Source: Aldehydirespirator sp965248735
GTDB lineage: Bacteria; Actinomycetota; Acidimicrobiia; Acidimicrobiales; Aldehydirespiratoraceae
NCBI GenBank assembly: GCA_965248735.1
Contig: OZ252146.1
Location: 1,798,001-1,862,000 of the forward strand
Reading direction: 5' to 3'
DNA: 64,000 nucleotides
A program made the translations under genes and the position numbers. Position 1 is the stretch's first letter, and each line of letters opens with the position of its first letter. Below are positions 34,201 through 42,139 of this stretch, piece by piece. The notes beneath the pieces are model-generated. The model did not search any database and had not been told where the DNA came from. It saw only the letters and a list, made by a program, of their open reading frames with translations.

Positions 34201-36853
34201 GCACATACGGCAGAGGCGACGGATCCCCGGCCGTCACCAGGCTCGCCGCCCCCACCACCGCCCCGGCGAGCAGCAGGGTCGGCCCGGCGCAGGCCGACAC
34301 GTAGACGCGCCGATGCGCCAGCAGCGGCCATCGCAGCCAGCGGCCGCCCAGCAGCGCCAAGGCCGCGAGCGCGGTTCCCGCCGCGGCCGGGACGACGATC
34401 AGCCAGACGCCGTCGGCCGCCCTGTCGGTCTGCCAGTACACCTCCGAGACGGCCAGCAGCGCCAGCAGCCAATAGGCCCCGACATGAAGGATCCCCGCCA
34501 GCAGCCGGAACCGGTCCTCGGTGGCCCGCAGGAATCGGCCCTCGGTGGCCCGCAAGAACCAGTAGAACACGGCGAGCGACACGGGCCAGGCCGCCCAGCC
34601 GAAGCGGTCGAGCGGATGCAGCGGCTGGCTGACCAGCGAGAGCGCCGCCGCCAGCCACAGCGTCGGACCGATGGCCACGCCCAGGGCGTGAAGATGCGGC
34701 CACTTGAGGCCGCCGGCCAACAAGTGGGCCGCGCCGAAGGACAGCACGACGAAGCACAGCGACACCGACAGCTGATGCGACGTCAGTTGGTAGCCGACCT
34801 CGACGAGTCCGCCGGCGATCCACCAGCCCGAGCCCCATGCGAGCGCGAGCCACGGAACGGCTGCTTCCACATTGACCCGGCCGCGCAAACCGTGAACCAT
34901 CCGGCCGGTCATCAAGCCGGTTCCAGCCAGGACCGCCGCACCGAGGAGGAACTCGTTGGCGACCGGCCGCACATCCTGCGGGTAGGGGAGGGACTCCACC
35001 AGGTGCGCGAGGAAGACCGCGCCGGCTATCGCCTGGAGGACGCCGCCCGCCGCAACGGCCAGCACCCGGGTTCGCCGACAGCCGATCCACACCAGCAGGC
35101 CGCCCTGGGCGGCCCACACGACGGCGGTCAGGTGGGCGTCGAACGCCAGAGGCACCGCGATCACCGCGAAGGCGGCCCCGAGCCCGACGTTGGCCTCCGC
35201 CAATGAGCGGCACTCGCGGCCGAGCCTGTGGGCGACGACCGCCAGCACGCCATGCACCACCGCCAGGGCGGCCGCGCTGATTGCCATCCCGTTGTCGGTG
35301 TGGCCGACGGCCAGGAATTGAAGGCCGAACCCTAGGAAGGGGGTGCCGAACACGAGCGGCGCAGTCGACGGCCGCCTCAAGTCGGGCGCCTCCCGGATGG
35401 CGAACAACACCGGTATCGCCAGATACAGCAGGATCAGCACCCCGATGAGAGGCTGCACGTCGGCCCACTTGTCCTCGTCGAAGCGCCGCCACAGCCAGAA
35501 GCCCGCGATCCCGAAGGTGAAGCCGAGGCCCAGCAGGTTGAGCAGGGGCCAGGTCTTGTACCAGGCGACAGCCACGATGGCCGCGCTCAGCACCGCATAG
35601 AAGCCGAACACCGCGACGTGATCGTCGGGGCTCGTGTAGGTCAGCACCGGGGCGAGGAACCCGCCGATGATGCCGAGCACCGCCAGCGGAGGGCTGTCCT
35701 GGGTGACCGACAGGAACCCGGCCCCTACCGTCATCGCGAGCACTGCCACCGCGGCGGCCGCGGCCGGAAGCACGTCGTAGACCGCGAAGGAGGCGTAGGT
35801 CGTGAGATACAGCACGGCCACGCTGCCGCCCTGGAGGCTGAGCCCGTAGACCGGGTTCTTGCGCCGCAGCCGCCAGCCGATGGCCAGCAGCGCCAGCCCG
35901 AACAGCGCCACTGCGATGAGGCGCATCTCGAGCGTGATGTTGATGACGCCCCGCCGGCTGGCCTCCCGCAGCAGCAGCCCCACGCCGACCAGCGACACGA
36001 GCACCCCGACCTTGACGGGAGCGTTGCCGGTGACGATCCACGTCTTGGCCGCGCCCAAGAGCCGGGTGAGCGCATCGAGGGGTCGCCCCAGCGGCGCGCC
36101 CCGGCCGACTGCGCCGGTGCCGGCCTCGTCGGACCAGGACTCGGCTGAGGCCATGGGTGAGACTGGCTCCGGCTCCCGGGCCGGCGGTCCGGTCGCCTCG
36201 GTGCTGGCTAGTGCCGGTTCGGCTAGTGCCGGCTCAGCGGGTGCCGGCTCAGCGGTTGCTGGCTCAGTTCGTGCCGGCTCAGTGGGTGTCGGCTCAGTGG
36301 GTGTCGGCTCAGTGGGTGTCGGCTCAGCGGGTGTCGGTTCGGCTAGTGCCGGTTCGGCGGGTGCCGGTTCGGTTGGCGTGGGCTCGGCTTGTGGGGCGCC
36401 GCCCGTGTGGGGTGCCCGGGTTGCGGGATCGGGAGGAGCGGGCGTCGCGGGGGCGGGGACGTCCACTCGCGCCCCGGCCTGCGGCTCGGAGGCGACTGGC
36501 CGCGGAACCGGTGCGTACGGGGCAGACTCCCCCGGCCGAGTGTCGGTGTCTGGGGTGTCGGTGTCTGGGGTGGTGTCAGTGTCTGGGGTGTCGGGTTCTG
36601 GGGTGGTGTCGGTGTCTGGGTGGGGATCCGTCGACATCCGGGCGTAGGCCTGCTCGGCCCAGGCCCTCATCTCTGTGGCCCAAGCCTGCAGCTGATGCAA
36701 GCGGTTCTGCGTCTCCTTGAGTTCCCGGAGACGTTTCCGAATGTCCAACTCCCGGCTGACCACATAGCCGAGAAGCCCGCCGATAAAGAAACCGGGGACT
36801 CCGCCGATCGCCGCGCCCAAGCCAGCCACAGCGACGGCGATCAGCCAGGGCAT
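31226..36853 (-). CDS. Giant tandem-duplicated DUF2339 membrane protein
   Basis: A 1875-residue protein, about twice the family's usual length. Residues 1-28 are a membrane segment, then a coiled coil (about 37-70), then Thr/Pro/Glu-rich repeats (PDTDTTP and EPTPTEP types, about 75-235). Two DUF2339 units follow, about 270-1055 and 1070-1870. Each opens with PVK-GV-VS-VG, then YGLSLQGG/FGLSVQGG, GGFLAPVLTYTS, FGFYA-LSAAIV and NLLGL-STFGIA, and ends with VGYLAPV. Each unit has roughly 20 transmembrane segments. Function is unknown; in some bacteria DUF2339 proteins affect the envelope. The duplicate halves have diverged well, so the duplication is old. Confidence 0.85.
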   Translation of the reverse strand: MPWLIAVAVAGLGAAIGGVPGFFIGGLLGYVVSRELDIRKRLRELKETQNRLHQLQAWATEMRAWAEQAYARMSTDPHPDTDTTPEPDTPDTDTTPDTDTPDTDTRPGESAPYAPVPRPVASEPQAGARVDVPAPATPAPPDPATRAPHTGGAPQAEPTPTEPAPAEPALAEPTPAEPTPTEPTPTEPTPTEPARTEPATAEPAPAEPALAEPALASTEATGPPAREPEPVSPMASAESWSDEAGTGAVGRGAPLGRPLDALTRLLGAAKTWIVTGNAPVKVGVLVSLVGVGLLLREASRRGVINITLEMRLIAVALFGLALLAIGWRLRRKNPVYGLSLQGGSVAVLYLTTYASFAVYDVLPAAAAAVAVLAMTVGAGFLSVTQDSPPLAVLGIIGGFLAPVLTYTSPDDHVAVFGFYAVLSAAIVAVAWYKTWPLLNLLGLGFTFGIAGFWLWRRFDEDKWADVQPLIGVLILLYLAIPVLFAIREAPDLRRPSTAPLVFGTPFLGFGLQFLAVGHTDNGMAISAAALAVVHGVLAVVAHRLGRECRSLAEANVGLGAAFAVIAVPLAFDAHLTAVVWAAQGGLLVWIGCRRTRVLAVAAGGVLQAIAGAVFLAHLVESLPYPQDVRPVANEFLLGAAVLAGTGLMTGRMVHGLRGRVNVEAAVPWLALAWGSGWWIAGGLVEVGYQLTSHQLSVSLCFVVLSFGAAHLLAGGLKWPHLHALGVAIGPTLWLAAALSLVSQPLHPLDRFGWAAWPVSLAVFYWFLRATEGRFLRATEDRFRLLAGILHVGAYWLLALLAVSEVYWQTDRAADGVWLIVVPAAAGTALAALALLGGRWLRWPLLAHRRVYVSACAGPTLLLAGAVVGAASLVTAGDPSPLPYVPLLNPLIVLLGALAGVVFVWLAAVRDGHPEPAGGEGHPAPAEGEGPPVRALAVAAGGVAVATMELARTIHHWRDVPWEPEALIDSTAFQASLSILWTLIAVAAMVVGARSGRRAAWVWGGSWMAVVLVKLLAVDLNSLTAPGRATSFVVTGVLLLVVGYLAPVAPAASADAGEPADAGSSDWLTGWLTGRNWPVKAGVVVSVVGAAMLLTEAAGRDLLASSIETRLAAVTAAGAALLVIGWIQRRARPAFGLSVQGGGIALLHVAVYAGYPGHGVIGAAPAGAAVVAVTAGAVALSVVQDSRALAVLATVGGFLAPVLTYTSSDDHLLLFGFYAILSAAIVTVAWFKAWPELNLLGLASTFGIAAWWLQFRFDPDDWMAVQPLIAVLVLLYMSIPAISARRGAPESDEMWMHPLVFGTPFIALGVQQLLVGHIDYGLAISALALALALAGLLAIVRSLDPDRRELAATYAGLATVFVAIAVPMALDGSYGATVWAAQGALLAWVGCRRGKMLPIVGGAVLQALAGAWFAVRLGESLPYGSDVPVVVNEYLMAAAVLALAGLVSGWRMHLASERIGIDAVVGWLVLAWGTAWWLTGGLLEIGSQIPEHWLPASLVFVVVSFGAAVALAGPLRWPRLGALGLLVPPALVAALVVSLSTQAHPLDGFGWAAWPVSLAVSYGCLRPREQALGRLAARWHASLHGDPPAPGTARGPVALAAWLHAAGFWTVAVICVTEVLWQTDQVAEGVWPLAATAAAAILLAAAPMAARRWLAWPFGEHWRTYTLACSGPLLTVASVVVLGAAVFFAGDPSPLLYLPVANPLGVLVGMQLVVSLAWRRHAEQQWDHPFQGLVDARWSPTLFVLGLIVATAETARTVSHWLDVPWNLESLWESTALQTSLSILWAVIGLSGMVAGVRMARRAMWVAGASWMAVVVAKLFLVDLRNLTALGRVVSFIVVGVLLLIVGYLAPVPPAAADESEEAPAPSGGSEEPSGE

Positions 36854-36974
36854 GGGACTCTAGGGCTCTCGCGTGTCCGGGCTGTGCCCGCGACAGGCCG
36901 ACTGGTACGCCCGCGCCGCGGTCACCTGCACGCTCGGAGTCTTGCACGCATCGGGCCGGGGGAAAGCACTCCGG

Positions 36975-38441
36975 CTACCCGGCGGGCTCGGCCAGGGTCT
37001 TGATCTCCAGGAACTCCTCGAACCCGGCCAGGCCCATCTCCCGGCCGATGCCCGACTGCTTGTAGCCCCCGAAGGGGGCGTCGGGGCCGTAGTACACGCC
37101 GCCGTTCACGCTGACCGTGCCGGTGCGGATGCGCCGGGCCACCGCCCGGGCCCGCTCGACGTCGGCGCTGGCCACCGCGCCCGACAATCCGAACACCGAG
37201 TTGTTGGCGACGCGCACCGCCTCGTCGTCGCCGCCGTCGTAGGCGATCACCGACAGCACCGGGCCGAACACCTCCCGCTGGGCGATGGTGTCGTCCTCGC
37301 CGACGCCGGTCAGCACCGTGGGCTCGTAGTAGTAGCCCCTCCGCAGGTGCCCGGGCCGGCGTCCACCCCGCACCGCCACGGCCCCCTCGGCCAGCGCCGT
37401 CGCCACCAGGCCCTCCACCCTGGCCCGCTGCCGCTCGCTGATCAGCGGTCCCATCAGATGCGACTCGTCTGCCGGGTCGCCGTAGGGCATGGCGTCGAGC
37501 GTCGCGTCCACCGCGTCCACCACCGTGTCGTGCATGGCCGACGGCACCAGCAGGCGGGTGGTGATGGCACAGCCCTGGCCGGCATGGGTGCACACCATCG
37601 CCGCCGCCATCAACCCCACCGTCGCCACATCCGCGTCGTCGAGCACCACGTACGCGCTCTTGCCGCCCAGCTCCAGGAACACCCGCTTGACCGTGGCCGA
37701 CGCGGCGGCCATCACCCGCCGCCCGACTGCGGTGGACCCGGTGAAGCTGATCATGTCCACATCGGTGTGGGTGCTCAGCGCCTCGCCCACCGCTGCGCCC
37801 GACGACGACAGAATGTTCACCACCCCCGCCGGGATGTCGGTGCGCTCCGCGATCAGCCGTCCCAGCGCCAGGGCCGACCAGGGCGTGTCGGGCGCGCCCT
37901 TGAGCACCACCGTGCAGCCCGCGGCCAGCGCCGGCGCCAGCTTGGCCAAGTTGATCTGGGTGGGGAAGTTGTAGGGGGTGATGGCCCCCACCACCCCGGC
38001 CGCCTCCCGCTCGATCCAGCGCCGGTGCGAGCCGTACACCGACTCGGCCACCCCCAGGTCCTCGGTCCAGGCGTAGGAGTCGAGCAGGTCGGCGTGCCAG
38101 CGCACCATCTGCACCGGGGCCTCGAGCTGCGGGCCACCCCGGGTGAGCATGATCGGCGCGCCCGCCTCGGTCACCGTGATCGAGCGCATCTCCTCGATAT
38201 GGCCGGTGAGCGCCTCATGGAGCTGGCGCAGGCAGTGCGACCGGAACGCGTGGTCCCGGGCCCAGTCGGTGGAGTCGAAGGCCCGACGGGCTGCGGCCAC
38301 GGCGGCTTCGGCGTCCTCCGGCCCGGCGTCCGCAGCCACGCCCAGCACCTCCTCGGTGGCCGGGTTGATCGTGGCGAACACAGCCCCTCCGGCCGCGTCC
38401 CGCAGCTCGCCGTCGATCAGCAGCCGCTCCTCATGCCACAT
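36975..38441 (-). CDS. NAD(P)-dependent aldehyde dehydrogenase
   Basis: A 488-residue member of the ALDH superfamily. PYNFPTQINLAKLAPALAAG (about 153-172) is the start of the cofactor fold, FTGSTAVG (about 229-236) binds NAD, LELGGKSA (about 252-259) carries the catalytic Glu, AGQGCAITTR (about 286-295) the nucleophilic Cys, and REVFGPVLSV the late motif. It oxidises an aldehyde to the acid in the cytosol; the substrate is unknown. The minisatellite lies just upstream of its ATG at 38441. Confidence 0.95.
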   Translation of the reverse strand: MWHEERLLIDGELRDAAGGAVFATINPATEEVLGVAADAGPEDAEAAVAAARRAFDSTDWARDHAFRSHCLRQLHEALTGHIEEMRSITVTEAGAPIMLTRGGPQLEAPVQMVRWHADLLDSYAWTEDLGVAESVYGSHRRWIEREAAGVVGAITPYNFPTQINLAKLAPALAAGCTVVLKGAPDTPWSALALGRLIAERTDIPAGVVNILSSSGAAVGEALSTHTDVDMISFTGSTAVGRRVMAAASATVKRVFLELGGKSAYVVLDDADVATVGLMAAAMVCTHAGQGCAITTRLLVPSAMHDTVVDAVDATLDAMPYGDPADESHLMGPLISERQRARVEGLVATALAEGAVAVRGGRRPGHLRRGYYYEPTVLTGVGEDDTIAQREVFGPVLSVIAYDGGDDEAVRVANNSVFGLSGAVASADVERARAVARRIRTGTVSVNGGVYYGPDAPFGGYKQSGIGREMGLAGFEEFLEIKTLAEPAG

Positions 38442-38499
38442 CGCCTCTGCGCCTCCCGCGTCCGTCGGGCCAGGCCTGTCCCTCGACCCCCGACCCTAC

Positions 38500-38725
38500 G
38501 CCGGCACGGTTCCTGCGCCAGCACGGTTCCTGCGTCGGCGCGGTTCCTGCGTCGGCGCGGTTCCTGCGCTGGCGCGGTTCCTGCGCTGGCGCGGTTCCTG
38601 CGCTGGCGCGGTTCCTGCGCTGGCGCGGTTCCTGCGTCGGCGCGGTTCCTGCGCTGGCGCGGTTCCTGCGTCGGCGCGGTTCCTGCGCTGGCGCGGTTCC
38701 TGCGCTGGCGCGGTTCCTGCGCCGG
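38500..38725. repeat. 18-bp minisatellite, about 12 units
   Basis: The unit GCGCGGTTCCTGCGCTGG is repeated about twelve times, with small variants (CGTCGG or CGCTGG). It fills the gap between the ALDH start (38441) and the end of the downstream-oriented SLH protein (38794). It lies in the likely ALDH promoter/leader region, so copy number might influence expression. No gene is supported here. Confidence 0.85.
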
Positions 38726-38793
38726 CACGGTTCGTTGGTGCCCGTCCCTGCGCCGGCGCGGTCCCTGCGCCGGTTGACGCGGCCCGGCCCGGC

Positions 38794-41700
38794 TCAGGTA
38801 GCCCGGTTGATGGCCCGGTGGAGGAAGGTTGCCATTTGGGCTCGGGTGGTGTGCCTGCTGGGGCAGTATTCCAGCGGGTCTGTGCGGCATCCGACGGTGA
38901 TGCCGGCGGCGTGGAGGGCGTTGATGTTGGCCTCGTGGACGGAGCCTGCGATGTCGACGAAACCTGCCGGGCTGGACTCTTCCAGATCGAAGGCTCGGGC
39001 GAGGAAGCTGGCCATCTGAGAGCGTTTGACCGGCTCTTGGGGGCAGTAGCTCAGCGGCTGGGTGCGGCAGCCGGTGGTGATCTCGAGCTCGGCGAGGCGG
39101 TCGACGTGGGCGGCCCACCATGCGTCGGGATCGACGTCGGTGAATCTGGTGCCGCCGGTTGCGGGTTCGGGGTCGTCGCCGTCAACGACTCGAACCAGCC
39201 ACACGGCTATCTCCCAGCGTGGGATTGCGCCGCCCGGGCACAGCAGACCGTCGCCGCAGCCGGTGCCGTCGAGCAAACCGTCGGCGGCCAGTGCCTGCAG
39301 CGCCGGTTGGTGGACTCCGGTGTCGGCGATGTCCTCGAACGTGTCGGGCTCGTCCTGTGCCGGGGGTTCCTCAGCAGGTTCCGGCACCGCGCCGCCGCCT
39401 CCTCCGCTGGTCGGTGCTCGCGAGCTCTGGGTCGGCGAGGTTGGGGTCTGGGTCGGCGAGGTTGGGGTCTGGGTCGGCGAGGTTGGGGTCTGGGTCGGCG
39501 AGGTTGGGGTCTGGGTCGGCGAGGTTGGGCCCAGCGCCGACAGACGGGACGACGCACACTCGGCGGGCGCCTCAGTCGTAGTCTGCGGGGACGTGCTGGC
39601 GGCGTCGGGGAAGACCCAGGGGCGGGCCTGTTTGATGGCGAGGATGTTGTCGCTGGTGATCTTGAACTCGATCTCCATGGCGAACGGATCCCCCGCAGCG
39701 GGGCCATGGAGCTGCTCGAAGCGGTCGTGGATCGTCTCGAGGTGCCCTCGGAGCTGCGCCAGCTGGGCGCCGGTGAGCAACAGTCTGCCCTTCTCAACCT
39801 GGTTCGACACCGACCGAACGGCGTAGGTGCCATCGGAGTACAGCAGGAGTTCCTCGGGCACCGTGCGGGCTTCGGGGTTGGTGACGAGGTCCTCGCCGAT
39901 CTGGCTGTTGACGTAGTGCGGGCCGTCTCCGTAGCTGGGACTGGTGCGGTCGAAGGGGTCGAAGCTCACCGCCACGCCGTTGGCGAGTTCGTCGGAATAG
40001 TTGGGGTGCACCAAAACGCCCATGGCGGCCGCTTTGTGGTCGATGCGATGGAACTCTCGCTCGGCGAACGCCCGGAAGTTCCACATGCTGGCGTACACCT
40101 GCTTGAGCGACTTCGAGATGCCCTCCTGAGCGGTCTCGTCGGCGTGCTGGGTCTTGGAGTCATACAGGCCTGCGCCGTTGAAGCCGGGCAGGTCCTCGTT
40201 GTTGGTGCTGGACCGGTACCGCAGCGACGTCCCCGCACCGAACGCGTTATGCATCCGCGTCAACTCGGTCGTGATCCACGCAGGCGAATCGGCGTCCTTG
40301 ATGGCGTCGCGCAGCTTCTTCAGCTCGGCCTCCTGCACATCGAGGTCGGTGTAGAAGTTCTCAACGGCGAACATGGTGTCGATCTGCGCGTACAGCTCGT
40401 TGGCCTTCATGAACTCGTCATAGAAATAGAACGGCACCGCGAAACCGTCGGGAACGGTCCCCGAGGCGAAGCCGAGAGTTCCCAGCACGGCAACATTGGC
40501 CGCCTTGACCCCGAACGCCGTCCAGTCGCCAAAACCGACCCGGCACAGCGGCGTGATCTCCGTCACCGACAGGTCCCGTTGCGGCATCTGCGCCTCGCCG
40601 GGCCGCGACGACGCGTGATGCGCATCGACCTCCGTGACGGTGGCGGCACGTATGATCCACGTCGAGCCTGTGACCGTCAAGGCGACGGGACGGTCCACCA
40701 GCGCGGCGATGTCGGCGTCGTCGAGCACGTTGCGGATGAATGCGTTGGGCACGTCGTCTTGGATGGCGCGCAGGTTCACATGCGACAGCGGCGTCTGGGG
40801 GACCGCGCTGACGATGCCGGCCACGCGGGGCAGCTCGTTGGGCAGCGTGTCGTAGAGCACGATGTCACGAGGGCCGGGCCGATCGTCTGGGCCCATCTGC
40901 CGCAGATAGCCGAAGCTCTCCGCAATGTGCAACGGGACGAAGTCGATGTCGCCGTAGATGTCGTCGGTGAACACCAGATCGATCCGCGACTCCCGAAACG
41001 ACGGCAAGTCGTCCTGGAACGCGGGCAGGATCCCGTTCGAGATGTGGAAGATGAAGTCGTCGTTGAGGAACGGCATATTGGCCGCGAACAAGGCGTACAC
41101 GCGCTCAATCGCGTCGAACTCGACGAACGCAACCTCGGCGCTGTCGTCCCCGACGAAGTGGAAGAGGACGAGATAGTCGGCCAGAAAGAAGTAGTAGGCG
41201 CCGCTGCTGCCGTCGGGCGCAGTGAGGTCCCCGTCGTAGACGAGCCCTCCTACCATGGCCGTCACGGATTCAAGGCCGACTTGTTCCCGGAAGAAGACGT
41301 GCTGCTGGTAATTCTCGGTGTTGACGAAGTACAGGCTCGGCTGGACTGTGTCCAGGCCCCACACCAGGAACTTCACCCCCGGCTGACCGAATGAATGCCC
41401 GACGAGAGACTCGTAAGCGGCGCTGTCCGCGATGACGGCAGCGCCGACGCTGACGTCGATGGCGGCCGCCGGGTTGACCGGGCTCATGGTGGCATCGGCG
41501 AGCTCGGTGAGGTCGTCGATGCAGTCGCCGTCGACGTCGGCGGGGTCGGCGACGCTGTACTTGTCGACCCGGTAGCGCTCTGCGGGCAGCGCTTCGACGT
41601 TCTCCGCCAGCGTGGTGGTGCCGGCTTGGCCGGGCACGACCGCTACGGGCAGATCCGACGCGGTGTCGCCTGCGCCGAAGCGGACGTAGAGCACGAAGTA

Positions 41701-42030
41701 GTCCTCAGTGGTGGACGTGACGCTGATGGGGACGCTGGTGACCGCCACCGCTGTGGGCGTGGGGGCGTCTTCGTCGCCGTCGCAGGTGTCGGACGGTTCG
41801 TCGTCCGGGGGGTCCTGAGCGGCGGCGGGGCCCACCGACGCCGACGCGACAGCCCACGCGGCGCACAGCGCCACCACGGCACGCCACAGCCGAGCCCGTG
41901 CCGGCCTGCGGCCACGAACACGCTTCGCCAAGCCCGCGGATCCTGTGTCACTCACCGCGCCCTCCAGGCCCGCAAACGCCCAAGTCGCTTGCTCCGACGG
42001 GGGATGGGTGGGTCTGTCGTTCACGTTCAC
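38794..42030 (-). CDS. Exported PEP-synthase-like/SLH protein, copy 1
   Basis: A 1078-residue protein. A basic N-terminus and hydrophobic segment ending SVGPAAAQD (about 50-72) form a signal peptide. A Ca-binding-like run (DVDGDCIDDLTEL, about 165) follows. The middle holds PQTPLSHVNLRA (about 420), which resembles the phosphohistidine swivel of PEP-utilising enzymes. The ATP-grasp-like part of PEP synthase/PPDK follows: SLRYRSSTNNEDLPGFNGAG (about 620-640), AAAMGVLVHPNYSDELANGV, and MEIEFKITSDN with LAIKQARPW (about 780-800). A TSPTQ repeat linker (about 830-865) and Gly run lead to three SLH-like repeats (about 890-1075) ending TTRAQMATFLHRA. An exported nucleotide-binding fold is unusual. 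GTG 42030 is uncertain (GTG 42024 also fits). Confidence 0.75.
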   Translation of the reverse strand: MNVNDRPTHPPSEQATWAFAGLEGAVSDTGSAGLAKRVRGRRPARARLWRAVVALCAAWAVASASVGPAAAQDPPDDEPSDTCDGDEDAPTPTAVAVTSVPISVTSTTEDYFVLYVRFGAGDTASDLPVAVVPGQAGTTTLAENVEALPAERYRVDKYSVADPADVDGDCIDDLTELADATMSPVNPAAAIDVSVGAAVIADSAAYESLVGHSFGQPGVKFLVWGLDTVQPSLYFVNTENYQQHVFFREQVGLESVTAMVGGLVYDGDLTAPDGSSGAYYFFLADYLVLFHFVGDDSAEVAFVEFDAIERVYALFAANMPFLNDDFIFHISNGILPAFQDDLPSFRESRIDLVFTDDIYGDIDFVPLHIAESFGYLRQMGPDDRPGPRDIVLYDTLPNELPRVAGIVSAVPQTPLSHVNLRAIQDDVPNAFIRNVLDDADIAALVDRPVALTVTGSTWIIRAATVTEVDAHHASSRPGEAQMPQRDLSVTEITPLCRVGFGDWTAFGVKAANVAVLGTLGFASGTVPDGFAVPFYFYDEFMKANELYAQIDTMFAVENFYTDLDVQEAELKKLRDAIKDADSPAWITTELTRMHNAFGAGTSLRYRSSTNNEDLPGFNGAGLYDSKTQHADETAQEGISKSLKQVYASMWNFRAFAEREFHRIDHKAAAMGVLVHPNYSDELANGVAVSFDPFDRTSPSYGDGPHYVNSQIGEDLVTNPEARTVPEELLLYSDGTYAVRSVSNQVEKGRLLLTGAQLAQLRGHLETIHDRFEQLHGPAAGDPFAMEIEFKITSDNILAIKQARPWVFPDAASTSPQTTTEAPAECASSRLSALGPTSPTQTPTSPTQTPTSPTQTPTSPTQTPTSPTQSSRAPTSGGGGGAVPEPAEEPPAQDEPDTFEDIADTGVHQPALQALAADGLLDGTGCGDGLLCPGGAIPRWEIAVWLVRVVDGDDPEPATGGTRFTDVDPDAWWAAHVDRLAELEITTGCRTQPLSYCPQEPVKRSQMASFLARAFDLEESSPAGFVDIAGSVHEANINALHAAGITVGCRTDPLEYCPSRHTTRAQMATFLHRAINRAT

Positions 42031-42139
42031 GAGGCCACGTTCACGAGGCCGCCGCGGCGCGCATCAACTTGGTGCGGGCCGCCATGCGGCCATCGACGAG
42101 ACGCAGACACAAGATCCATGACTACTGACCAGCGCCACT
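42031..42139. repeat. Duplicated upstream region of the SLH genes
   Basis: These bases recur almost identically at 45338-45460, upstream of copy 2, including the run CAAGATCCATGACTACTGAC. The tandem unit therefore covers the gene plus its promoter, about 3.3 kb. Confidence 0.8.

Noticed and set aside
30870..36041. Long frames overlapping the DUF2339 gene in other phases
   Set aside because: Arg/Gly/Ala-rich shadow translations; the DUF2339 frame has membrane segments and conserved motifs.
38500..38725. CRISPR-like regular repeat
   Set aside because: The 18-bp units are contiguous without unique spacers and there are no cas genes; it is a minisatellite.
38143..41394. Very long plus-strand open frame opposite ALDH and SLH copy 1
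   Set aside because: GC-rich antisense frame; the repeat-like text (RRGSC) comes from the minisatellite and SLH DNA, with no domain.
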